NCBI GenBank assembly: GCA_963837805.1
Contig: CAWIOU010000029.1
Span: 124,001 to 188,000 of the forward strand
DNA: 64,000 bases
Direction: 5' to 3'
Source: Bog-756 sp963837805
Lineage (GTDB): Bacteria > Actinomycetota > Acidimicrobiia > Acidimicrobiales > RAAP-2
Position numbers and translations under genes: made by a program. Numbering within the stretch: position 1 is the first letter of the stretch; every line of letters begins with the position of its first letter. The notes under the pieces are model-generated. The model saw only the letters and a list, made by a program, of their open reading frames with translations. It did not search any database and was not told the origin of the DNA. Positions 8,701 to 15,890 of the stretch are shown here, piece after piece.

Positions 8701-9115
8701 GCTTCCGGGGCCCGCCGCCGCCACCTCCTACCGGGGCCCGTTGGCGGTGGGCACCGTGTTCAGCGCCCTGGCCCCGGTCGACCGCTGGAACCTGGCCGAA
8801 CGGAGCGGGACGTCCGCGGCGCGCTCGGTCTCGTTCGGCTGGGCCGGGCGCTACCAGGTGACCGAGGCCGGGACGAGCACCCTGGCCTTCGACGGCGGCC
8901 CGAGCACCCCGTTGTCGCTGCTGTATTCGATCATCGCCTGGCTGGCGGCGATCGCCGTCGTGGCCGCGCCCGGCCTCGGGGGATCCTGGCGGCGGGTCCG
9001 GACCGGCCGCCGCCGGCCGCGGGCGGATGGCGCCGACGGCACCGATGGCGACGAGTCGACGGCGGCCGCCGCCACCGGTGAACCGGTCTCGCCCGAGGTC
9101 GAGGCGGAGACGTGA
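5753..9115 (+). CDS. GT2 glycosyltransferase fused to a large polytopic membrane domain
   Basis: An 1120-aa two-part protein. Residues 1 to about 260 are a GT-A family 2 transferase: VVAVVVAHDPGPW, the acidic HDDVALL donor-binding segment near residue 90, and GEDLDLCWRAQ near residue 197. From about residue 395 to 790 there are about ten hydrophobic segments in a GT-C-like arrangement. An extracytoplasmic region follows, then a last membrane helix near residue 1055 and a charged cytoplasmic tail. The catalytic head is cytoplasmic and the rest could flip or polymerise lipid-linked sugar (inference). The next gene starts inside its stop codon (4-nt overlap). TAGCCT at 5737-5742 lies ten bases before ATG 5753, which suggests a near-leaderless transcript. 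Confidence 0.82.
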   Translation: METLAPPVVAVVVAHDPGPWFEETLASLESQDYAELSVLVLDSASGDDLTARVAAILPAAYVRRFEENRGFGATVNEVQAMVDGADYFLLCHDDVALLPDTVHLLVEEAFRSNAGIVSPKVVSWDDPERLVHVGMAVDKGGSVVDRVQPGEIDHGQHDAVRDVFVAPGGTTLVRADLFEELGGFDTAIVAMGEDLDLCWRAQVVGARIIVAPDARVRHLEELAGGARTIDQVLAREGDGRTKHPVTLQELQRRHELLAVFKCYGPFHLVRVVPQILVLAVGEVIVAELAGNRARARAVIRAWRWNFGRMGTIRRQRKVLKGNRRLGDKEIRVLQVGGSARLSAYGRRVFQLGFHGAHADELAAADELEDADRGVALGAPLAAAPDHSGRGQVSARTRLTTWLVAAVVVLIGSRGVLGGRLPVVGQFVPFPSWSSTFSQFFAGWHPSGVGTTAPATPALALAGVVGTLLFGAMGLTQKVLIFGCVPIGVWGVVRLLRPFGSQRASLIAGLSYLAMALPYDALALGRWGALVLYAGAPWVLACLFRGTRSSPYGAGGDPVPDPASRGRGTVVREVVALGLLEAVLVSFVPAAAFVVLVAAAALLLSSCVFGEWRSAWRAAGLALGSTLVAAIICLPWLIGVLAAGRGAVVVFGVPTPASGAASWGSLLRFAVGPIGASPLAWGFVVAALVPLLLARGQRFRWAGRCWSIALVFWAVAWIIGRGWTGSLAIDPLVLLAPAAVAVAASIGLGIAAFEEDLRAADFGWRQLITVVATGAVVLGSVPTLLSAIPGRWDLPVNDFSQSVQWMGAKTATGAFRVLWLGDPRSLNQGSWSAGGGLAYATSEDGSPDARWLWNATDQGPASTLASAVNLAQSDRTDQLGSLLAPAGVRYVVLLTSLAPEITGEQSPQQYPVPADLAPALGRQLDLTPVVSGTGITVYANAAWIPERAQMAGRPTVAAPQARPAAPVVRVRTPGAPIVRDARPVLPGPAAATSYRGPLAVGTVFSALAPVDRWNLAERSGTSAARSVSFGWAGRYQVTEAGTSTLAFDGGPSTPLSLLYSIIAWLAAIAVVAAPGLGGSWRRVRTGRRRPRADGADGTDGDESTAAAATGEPVSPEVEAET

Positions 9116-10589
9116 CCGTCCCCGAGGGGGTGGCCGCCCCGACCGAGCGGCGCCGGCGCCCGAGCCGCCGGCCGGTCCGCGGTCGGTGGACCGCGGTGAT
9201 CGTGGTGGTGGCGTTGGTCGCCGGCATCGGCCTGGTGTCGGCGGCGTTCCCGGCGCCGGCCGCCGCTCCGGGTCCCGGCTCCGCCGACGGGGTCCCGGTC
9301 CCCCCGGCCGAGGCCACCTCCTCGTCGGCCTTCTGTCCGGCGGCCACCGGGACGGCGGCGGTGACCACCGTCTACCTGACCAATTCCACCACCCGGGCGG
9401 TCGCCGGCATCATGACCAGTGTCGGGCCGGTGGGACGACACGGGGCGTCGACGATGGTCCATCGCACCGTGGTGGTCCCCCCGTTGGGCACGGCCGCCGT
9501 CGACCCGTCGACCGGGTTGGCCAAGGGCAGCAACGCCTCGTCGTTCACCTTCGCCGGGGGAGGCGTGGTGGCCAACCAGGTGGTGTCCGGACCGTTGGGC
9601 TGGAGCACGGCGCCGTGCGCGTCGCGGACGGCCACCCAGTGGGCCTTCGCCGGCGGGTCCACCTCGGCGGGAAACAATCTGGCGCTGGCCTTGTTCGATC
9701 CCGCCGCCCCCGCCTCGGTCGTGAACATCACCTTCCTGACCAAGTCGGGGCTGGTCACGCCCCAGGCCTACCAGGGCCTGGTCATCCCTCCGGGCCGCCT
9801 GGTGGTGGAGAACATCGGCGCCTACGTGCAGCGCGCGTCCGACATCGCCACCTTCGTCAGCGCCCAGGCCGGAGCCCTGGTGAGCTCGGAGTTCCAGCAG
9901 ACGTCGGTGGGCGGTGGTGGCGGGCTGTCCCTGCGCCTGGGCTCGCCCGGCCTGTCGACCGTCTGGCGGTTCGCCCAGACCACCGCCGGGGTGGGCTCGG
10001 CGGTGAGCTTCCATCTGGCCAATCCGAGCACCCGGACGGTGTCGGCCACCATCGCTCCCGGCCTCTCTTCCGGGACGGTGATCCCCCGGCGGGTGTCGGT
10101 CCCACCGCTCTCGATCGTGGACTTCTCCGCCTCCGGGACCGCCGGGCTCCCGCACCAGATCCCGTACTCGCTGATCATCGATTCGTCCGGTCCCATCGTG
10201 GTCGGACGTTCGGTGTTCGCCGGCGGGCGAGCGCCGCCCCCGGCGTGGGGGTCGTCCGCGGGCACGGTGACCGTGGCCACCCGGTGGCTGATCCCCGGTC
10301 CCGGGGTGTACCGCGCCCCGGGACCCCGCACGCGGCCATCAACAGCGTGGCGGTGGCCAACCCGGGCCAGTCCCCGGCCCGGGTCAAGGTGACCACCCTC
10401 CGTCTGGGGCATCCGGTGGCCATGTTCACCGTGGCCCCGGGCCGGCTGGTCGTGCTCGGGTCAAAGCTGGTCGGAGGGCTCTCCGACTTCTCGGTCCAGT
10501 CCTCGGTGCCGGTCAACGTCGAGGAGGACAGCCGCCCGGCGGGAGCACCGGGCGTGGTGTCGTCGACCGGCTTCCCCTTCGGCGGCTAG
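9112..10589 (+). CDS. DUF5719-type secreted protein, frameshifted near 10320
   Basis: A membrane-anchored exported protein of unknown function that commonly follows a GT2/membrane gene in actinobacteria. An Arg-rich start and one hydrophobic helix (residues about 28-45) precede an all-beta extracellular part with repeated VYLTNSTTRAV / FHLANPSTRTV-like strands. Frame 1 runs to VYRAP (10309-10320) and then degenerates. The natural continuation, PHAAINSVAVANPGQSPARV and onwards to the stop at 10587-10589, is in another frame. Adding one C to the run at 10316-10319 restores a single frame of about 492 residues. As given, the frame-1 product would be 426 aa with a false tail. GTG 9112 overlaps the upstream stop. 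Confidence 0.75.
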
Positions 10590-10646
10590 CCGGCCCGGTC
10601 GGCAGAGACGCTAAAGGGTTGCCGGCGCCCTGACGATGTTCTCCTC

Positions 10647-10874
10647 ATGGAACGGGAGCTTCGGTTCGACACGGATGACCCCGAGTTCGCCCGCGGATTC
10701 GAGATCGGCGTCCTGTGGGAGCGCCTCAATTCCCTGGGGTCGTGCCACATGTCGATCCACGCCTCCAACGCCGAGATGGTGATGCGGGTGGCCAAGGCCA
10801 CCGGATGCGAGTTCTACGGACAGGACCTCGGGGACGACCGGATCTCCGTCGAGCTGTTCGAGCCGAGCCGCTGA
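10647..10874 (+). CDS. Small conserved-looking protein, function unknown
   Basis: A 75-aa acidic soluble protein starting MERELRFDTDDPEFARGFEIGVLWERL and ending SVELFEPSR. There is no signal peptide or membrane segment. Balanced composition and the wobble-position GC bias typical of coding DNA support it as real, although no ribosome-binding site is obvious. I do not recognise the family. It stands alone between the DUF5719 gene and a lipoprotein, all on the same strand. Confidence 0.6.
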   Translation: MERELRFDTDDPEFARGFEIGVLWERLNSLGSCHMSIHASNAEMVMRVAKATGCEFYGQDLGDDRISVELFEPSR

Positions 10875-10991
10875 TCGTCTCCACCCCAAACGGCCCGTGA
10901 CCTGGGGCAGGTTCCTCTCCGCACCGACCGGGTCCTGGATCCGGACGGGGGTGGCCACGGACCCCTCGGCCGTTGCCCCTATGGTCTGACC

Positions 10992-11585
10992 ATGAGCCGA
11001 ACCACATCGTCGAGGTCCAGGATCGTGTTGGGCCTCAGTGGAGCGGTGGTGTTCGTGCTGGCCGGGTGCAGCAGCTCGTCGGGTACCGCCGCCTCGACCA
11101 CCGCGCCCGCCAAGCTGTCCCCCTCGGCCGTCGTGCTCGACGCCGCCTACGCCCGCAGCATCGGGTTCCCGAAGACGCTCCAGGCGGCCAAGCAGTCGAC
11201 GGTCACCGGCCAGAAGGGATGTTCGGAATCGGTGGAGGCCGTCTACGAGAACACCGGCTCGAAGACCGGTCTGATCTCCGACGTCCTCAACTGCGGTTCC
11301 AAGGCGTCGGCGACGACCGCCCTGGCCACGGCGCGCAAGGCGGTGAAGGTGGATACGTCGCTGACCGTTCCGAAGGAGTTGGGACCCACCGGCTTCGCCA
11401 CCAGCAGCCACGCCCCCGAGTACCTGATGGTCTGGCAGGCCGGGAACCGGGTGGCCATCACCGCCATCGACGTGGACATCACCGCCTCGTCGAGCAGCAG
11501 CACCAGCCAGTCGCCGGCGCTGACCCCGTCACAGGGCACGACGCTGGGGAACGCCGCCGTGCGGCAGAACTCGCTCTACCAGTAG
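10992..11585 (+). CDS. Putative lipoprotein
   Basis: A 197-aa exported lipoprotein. The N-terminus has arginines, a hydrophobic stretch (about residues 11-24) and the lipobox LAGC with the acylated Cys at about residue 26, followed by a Ser/Thr/Ala linker. The mature domain has Cys residues near 77 and 98 that could pair. No enzymatic motif is visible, so its role at the outer face of the membrane is unknown. TATGGT at 10980-10985 lies six bases before the ATG, consistent with leaderless transcription. Confidence 0.72.
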   Translation: MSRTTSSRSRIVLGLSGAVVFVLAGCSSSSGTAASTTAPAKLSPSAVVLDAAYARSIGFPKTLQAAKQSTVTGQKGCSESVEAVYENTGSKTGLISDVLNCGSKASATTALATARKAVKVDTSLTVPKELGPTGFATSSHAPEYLMVWQAGNRVAITAIDVDITASSSSSTSQSPALTPSQGTTLGNAAVRQNSLYQ

Positions 11586-11713
11586 CGCGTCGGCGAGTGC
11601 GGTCGGGCGTCGTCGGAGCCGGGCCATCGGGTCGGCCCCTCTGGTAGCGTTCGGACGAATTCAGCGTCGCCGGGGGGCGGGATCCGCCTTCCCGGAGCGG
11701 ATGGAGGTCGCGG

Positions 11714-12154
11714 GTGTTCAAGGTGATCGTCGTGGGCACGGACGGCTCCGAGCGGGCCGCGGTGGCCGTGCGCAGGGCACTCGACCTGGCCAAGCTGACC
11801 GGGGCCAGGGTCAGCGGTGTGCACGTGATGCGGCCCGTCCTGATGACCGGTACCGAGGTCGACGTATCGGCGGTGGAGGCCTCCAATGCCACCCGCCACG
11901 ACGAAGCGGAACGGGTGGGGAAGGAGTTCCTGGCCGAAGCCGAGCGGAGCGGTGTGCCGGCCGAGGTGGCCACGTTCGACGGCGATCCCGCCGGCGCCAT
12001 CATCACGGCGGCCGAGGCCGCCCACGCCGATCTGATCGTGGTCGGCAATCGGGGCATGACCGGTGCCCGGCGCTTCGTGCTGGGCAGTGTCCCCAACAAG
12101 ATCGCCCACCACTGCTCCTGCAGCCTGCTGATCGTCGACACCGGCCCGGCCTGA
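11714..12154 (+). CDS. Universal stress protein, UspA family
   Basis: A 146-aa single-domain ATP-binding stress protein. It begins FKVIVVGTDGSERA and ends with the nucleotide-binding signature G-x2-G-x9-G-S seen in GNRGMTGARRFVLGS, so it belongs to the ATP-binding subclass. It probably acts as a cytoplasmic dimer. The GTG start at 11714 is supported by GGAGG at 11703-11707. A TAGCGT -10-like box at 11644-11649 gives a leader of about 60 nt. It converges on the DUF2277 gene across a weak hairpin. Confidence 0.9.
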   Translation: MFKVIVVGTDGSERAAVAVRRALDLAKLTGARVSGVHVMRPVLMTGTEVDVSAVEASNATRHDEAERVGKEFLAEAERSGVPAEVATFDGDPAGAIITAAEAAHADLIVVGNRGMTGARRFVLGSVPNKIAHHCSCSLLIVDTGPA

Positions 12155-12164
12155 GCTCCGCCAA

Positions 12165-12179
12165 CGGCCGAGAAGGCCG
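12165..12179. terminator. Short hairpin between convergent genes
   Basis: A 5-bp stem cggcc/ggccg with a gagaa loop lies between the converging usp and DUF2277 genes. Weak; called on position more than strength. Confidence 0.35.
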
Positions 12180-12192
12180 GAGGGGGCTTCGC

Positions 12193-12447
12193 TCAGTGCG
12201 CCGCCGCGGCCCGGCGCCTCATGGGGGGCAGGGTGGGCGGAGGCTGACGACGGGGCGGGAGCTCGGCCAGCAGCGACGTGGTGGCGTCGGCCACCTGACG
12301 CACGGCCAGCTCGAATGCCGGACCGGTGCTGGCCGAGGTGGTCTGGACGCCGCTGACCTTGCGAACGTACTGCCGGGCGGCCGCCTCGATCTCCTCGGCG
12401 GTCGCCTCCGGTTCGAGGCCGCGCAGGGTGGTGATGTTCCGGCACAT
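12193..12447 (-). CDS. DUF2277 family protein
   Basis: An 84-aa soluble protein with the family's characteristic opening MCRNITTLRG and the core EEIEAAARQYVRKVSGVQ. The C-terminal 25 residues are Pro/Arg/Ala-rich and variable. Its function is unknown in all organisms I am aware of. On the minus strand TAACCT (12459-12454) lies six bases before the ATG with no Shine-Dalgarno, another leaderless candidate. Confidence 0.85.
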   Translation of the reverse strand: MCRNITTLRGLEPEATAEEIEAAARQYVRKVSGVQTTSASTGPAFELAVRQVADATTSLLAELPPRRQPPPTLPPMRRRAAAAH

Positions 12448-12485
12448 GGATGCAGGTTACGCCGCCACCGGGCCCGACGGGACGG

Positions 12486-14786
12486 CTACCGGGATGTCGG
12501 AGGCGGGGGAGGGGGCGGCCACGGTGACTGCTTGGGCCAGTGGTTGGGAGCGGGCTGCGCCGGGATCGGCGAGGGGGCCTGCGGCCAGTGACCGGCCGGC
12601 GGCGCCGGTGGCGGTGGCCAGGGCGCCGGACCGGGCCGGCCCTCACCGGCCTGCGGCGACGGTTCGCTCGGCTGGGTGGCCCCGGTCTCGTCGGTGGCGT
12701 GGGCGGCCCCGGCCACCTCGCTCCCGTTGTCGGACGGCGACGGTGCGGGTGACCCGGTGGCGTCGGCCTCGGCGCCGCCGGTCGGGGTGCCCGACCCATC
12801 GCCGGCGACCAGCGCCTCGGGCGGACCGTCGACGTTCTCCGATCCGGTCGGGCCGTGCTGGGAAGCGACGAAGATGGGGGGAACGGACTTGACGCCGTGT
12901 TCGTGGACGGGCCGGCCGTAGGCGGTGTCGACCAACCGGCCGACCGTCTCCCCGTCGATGGTCTCCTCGTCGAGGAGGGCCCGGGCCACCGCGTCCAGAC
13001 CGCCCCGGTGCCGGGCCAGCACCTCGAGGGCCCGCTGCTCCTGGGCCCGGAGGATGATCTCCACCTCGTCGTCGATGATCTGGCTGGTGTGCTCGGAGTA
13101 GTCCCGGGTGTGCATGAGGTCCTCGCCCAAAAAGACCTGGCCCTGGGATCCCCAGGCCATCGGGCCGATCTTGTCGCTCATCCCCCATTCGCGGACCATC
13201 TTGCGGGCCAGTTCGGTATTGCCGACCAGGTCGTTGCTGGCGCCGGTGGACAGGTCCCCGTAGACCAGCAGCTCGGCGGCCCGACCGCCCATCCTGACGG
13301 CCAGGGAGTCCTCGATGTGCTGGCGGGGGTGGATGTGCCGTTCCTCCATGGGCAGCTGCATGGTCACGCCCAGGGCCATGCCGGTGGGGAGGATGGTCAC
13401 CTTGTGCACCGGGTCGGCATCGGGGAGCACGTAGGCCAGCACGGCGTGGCCGCCCTCGTGGAAGGCGACCCGCTCCTTCTCCTGGCCCGACAGCACCAGG
13501 CTCTCACGGCGTTGGCCCATCAGCACCCGGTCGCGGGAGGCTTCGAAGTCGACGTTCTGGATGACCTTGGAGCCGCGCCGCACGGCGTGGAGGGCGGCTT
13601 CGTTGACCAGGTTGGCCAGATCGGCGCCGCTCATGCCCGGGGTGCCGCGGGCCACCGTGCCGAGGTCGACCGTCGGATCCACCCGCTTGTCCTTGCAGTG
13701 CACCTGCAGGATGGGGAGGCGCTCGTCGAGGTCGGGCAGGGGCACCACGATCTGGCGGTCGAAGCGCCCGGGACGGAGGATGGCGGCGTCCAGGATGTCG
13801 GGCCGGTTGGTGGCGGCCATGACCACGATCCCCTCGGTCGGATCGAATCCGTCCATCTCCGAGAGCATCTGGTTGAGGGTCTGCTCGCGTTCGTCGTGGC
13901 CGCCCCCGAGCCCGGCACCCCGCTTGCGGCCGATGGAGTCGATCTCGTCGATGAAGACGATGGCCGGCGCCTGCTTGCGGGCGGTGGCGAACAGATCGCG
14001 CACCCGGCTGGCCCCCACACCCACGAACATCTCCATGAAGTCCGAGCCGCTCACCGACATGAAGGGCACGCCGGCTTCACCGGCCACCGCCCGGGCCAGC
14101 AGCGTCTTGCCGGTACCGGGGGGACCGACCAACAGGATGCCCTTGGGGATCCGGGCGCCGATCTCCTTGAAGCGGGCCGGGGTCTTCAAGAAGTCGACCA
14201 CCTCGCTGATCTCGAGCTTGACCCCGTCGTAGCCGGCCACGTCGTCGAAGGTGGTCGAGGGGCGCTCGGTCGAGTAGAGCTTGGCCTTGGACCGGCCGAT
14301 TGACATGATGCTTCCCATTTGACCCTGCGCCTTTCGGCTGATGTAGAAGAAGATCCCGCCCAGGATGGCGAAGGGCAGGATCCAGGTCAGGAGGATGCTG
14401 ATCAGCGGGTTGCTGGTCCCGCTTACCAGTTTGTAGTTCGGACCGAGCGGCTTGAGGGCGTTCAGCAGCGAGTCGGTGACCGGGCTCGGGCCGTTGGCCG
14501 TGTAGGTGGTCCCGTCCGACAGTGTGCCGGTGATCACCCCGGTGCTCTGGTCGACGGTGGCGTTGCTGACCTTCTTGTTCTGGACATCGGTCAGGAAGTT
14601 GTTGTAGGAGAGTGTGTGGGTGGTGGGCTTGTGGACCAGGCCGGGGATGACCAGGACCGCCAGGACCGCGACCACGATGAGCGTGTAGATGACCATCCGG
14701 TTCTTGTTCTGGCCGGGACCGTCCTGACCGGGGCCACCGGTGCCGGGAGGGCCGTTGGGGGGCACATCGGGGTTGGGCGGAGTCAC
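12486..14786 (-). CDS. ftsH: ATP-dependent zinc metalloprotease FtsH
   Basis: Membrane-anchored AAA protease that degrades misfolded and regulatory membrane proteins. Order in the 766 residues: Pro/Gly-rich tail, helix 31-51, extracytoplasmic domain, second helix about 127-150, Walker A GPPGTGKT at 221-228, Walker B IVFIDEID near 276, SRH region with ATNRPDILDAAILRPGRFDR, and zinc motif HEGGH at about 443-447. A Pro-rich cytoplasmic tail of roughly 130 residues is longer than in E. coli FtsH and typical of actinobacteria. The chosen GTG (14786) has AGAGG almost touching it; an internal ATG at codon 31 would remove the N-terminal tail only. Divergent from the CPBP gene. Confidence 0.96.
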   Translation of the reverse strand: MTPPNPDVPPNGPPGTGGPGQDGPGQNKNRMVIYTLIVVAVLAVLVIPGLVHKPTTHTLSYNNFLTDVQNKKVSNATVDQSTGVITGTLSDGTTYTANGPSPVTDSLLNALKPLGPNYKLVSGTSNPLISILLTWILPFAILGGIFFYISRKAQGQMGSIMSIGRSKAKLYSTERPSTTFDDVAGYDGVKLEISEVVDFLKTPARFKEIGARIPKGILLVGPPGTGKTLLARAVAGEAGVPFMSVSGSDFMEMFVGVGASRVRDLFATARKQAPAIVFIDEIDSIGRKRGAGLGGGHDEREQTLNQMLSEMDGFDPTEGIVVMAATNRPDILDAAILRPGRFDRQIVVPLPDLDERLPILQVHCKDKRVDPTVDLGTVARGTPGMSGADLANLVNEAALHAVRRGSKVIQNVDFEASRDRVLMGQRRESLVLSGQEKERVAFHEGGHAVLAYVLPDADPVHKVTILPTGMALGVTMQLPMEERHIHPRQHIEDSLAVRMGGRAAELLVYGDLSTGASNDLVGNTELARKMVREWGMSDKIGPMAWGSQGQVFLGEDLMHTRDYSEHTSQIIDDEVEIILRAQEQRALEVLARHRGGLDAVARALLDEETIDGETVGRLVDTAYGRPVHEHGVKSVPPIFVASQHGPTGSENVDGPPEALVAGDGSGTPTGGAEADATGSPAPSPSDNGSEVAGAAHATDETGATQPSEPSPQAGEGRPGPAPWPPPPAPPAGHWPQAPSPIPAQPAPNHWPKQSPWPPPPPPPTSR

Positions 14787-14884
14787 CTCTTCATGCTATG
14801 CGCCCGGGGGGACGACCGAGGCATCGCGGCGACTCCGCCCGGGGCCGCCGCCTCCGGGCGTGGTCCGGTCGGTATCGTGGAAGG

Positions 14885-15889
14885 GTGATCGAGCGGTCCG
14901 AACAGGGGACGGACCCGGCCGCGGCGGTCGGCGGCACCCCGCCCCGGACCAGCGCAGACCCGACGCCGGTGGAGCCGGCGACGCCGTTCGGATGGGCCCC
15001 TCCCCCCCCCGGATGGCGACCGGCTCCTGCACCTCCCGTCCCCCCGGCGCCGCCCACGGACGATGCCCGAGCCCACCAGGTCGACGGTTCGCTCGGCCAC
15101 CAGCTCGGAGCCGGTGCCGCCCCGACGACACGGTCTTCGGCGTGGACGTGGCTGCTCTTCGCCGCGCTCGGGTTCCTCGGCGGCCAGGTGCTGGCCGTGC
15201 TCTCGGTTTCGCTGTCGGCCGCCGTCTCCGGGAACCTGCACGCACTGACGGCCATCACCAAGATGTCCGAACCGCCCACCTGGTACATCGTGTCGACCCT
15301 GATCGGCCTGTGGGCCGGCTTCTTCGGTGCCGCCTGGCTGTCGTCGTCGGTTCGGGGGACCCACAGCCTGGTCCGGGACATGGGCCTGCGGTTCCGTTGG
15401 ATCGACCTGGTCGGGGTGCCCATCGGGGTGGGCGGGCAGATCCTGGTGGCCCTGATGTACATCCCCATCGCCCAGCACGTGAGCAACTTCAACCAGCGGT
15501 TCGACGCCCCGAGCCAGAAACTGACCGGCGGCTCGCACGGCGCCGGGTACACCCTGATCGCCCTGTGCACCGTGGTGGGGGCCCCGTTCTTCGAAGAGCT
15601 GTTCTTCCGGGGCGTGCTCCTCCGGGCCCTGGCCCGGCTGTTCGGCACCTTCGGCGGATGGGTGGGACCGGCGCTCGCCATCGCGGTGACCGGCGTGCTG
15701 TTCGGTCTGGCCCACGCCGAGTCCCTCCAACTGCTCGGCTTGGCCGTCTTCGGGATCATCCTGTCGTTCGTCGCCTACCGCACCGGACGCCTCGGCATGA
15801 ACATGGTCGCCCACGCCACCTTCAACCTGACCGCGCTGGCCGCCGCCGTGGTGGTGCCGCTGGCCTTCGGCCCCCGGGTGCTGTTCTGA
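14885..15889 (+). CDS. CPBP-family intramembrane metalloprotease
   Basis: A 334-aa Rce1/CPBP-type membrane protease. After a Pro-rich cytoplasmic N-terminus of about 85 residues come seven or so hydrophobic segments. Its catalytic signatures are complete: EELFFR (E-E-x3-R), FGLAH (F-x3-H) and HATFN (H-x3-N). The substrate is unknown; bacterial relatives act in bacteriocin immunity or membrane protein processing. GTG 14885 is preferred: an upstream in-frame start exists, but TATCGT (14873-14878) lies six bases before 14885, implying a leaderless message. It ends 1 nt before the next gene, so the two form an operon. Confidence 0.82.
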   Translation: MIERSEQGTDPAAAVGGTPPRTSADPTPVEPATPFGWAPPPPGWRPAPAPPVPPAPPTDDARAHQVDGSLGHQLGAGAAPTTRSSAWTWLLFAALGFLGGQVLAVLSVSLSAAVSGNLHALTAITKMSEPPTWYIVSTLIGLWAGFFGAAWLSSSVRGTHSLVRDMGLRFRWIDLVGVPIGVGGQILVALMYIPIAQHVSNFNQRFDAPSQKLTGGSHGAGYTLIALCTVVGAPFFEELFFRGVLLRALARLFGTFGGWVGPALAIAVTGVLFGLAHAESLQLLGLAVFGIILSFVAYRTGRLGMNMVAHATFNLTALAAAVVVPLAFGPRVLF

Positions 15890-15890
15890 G

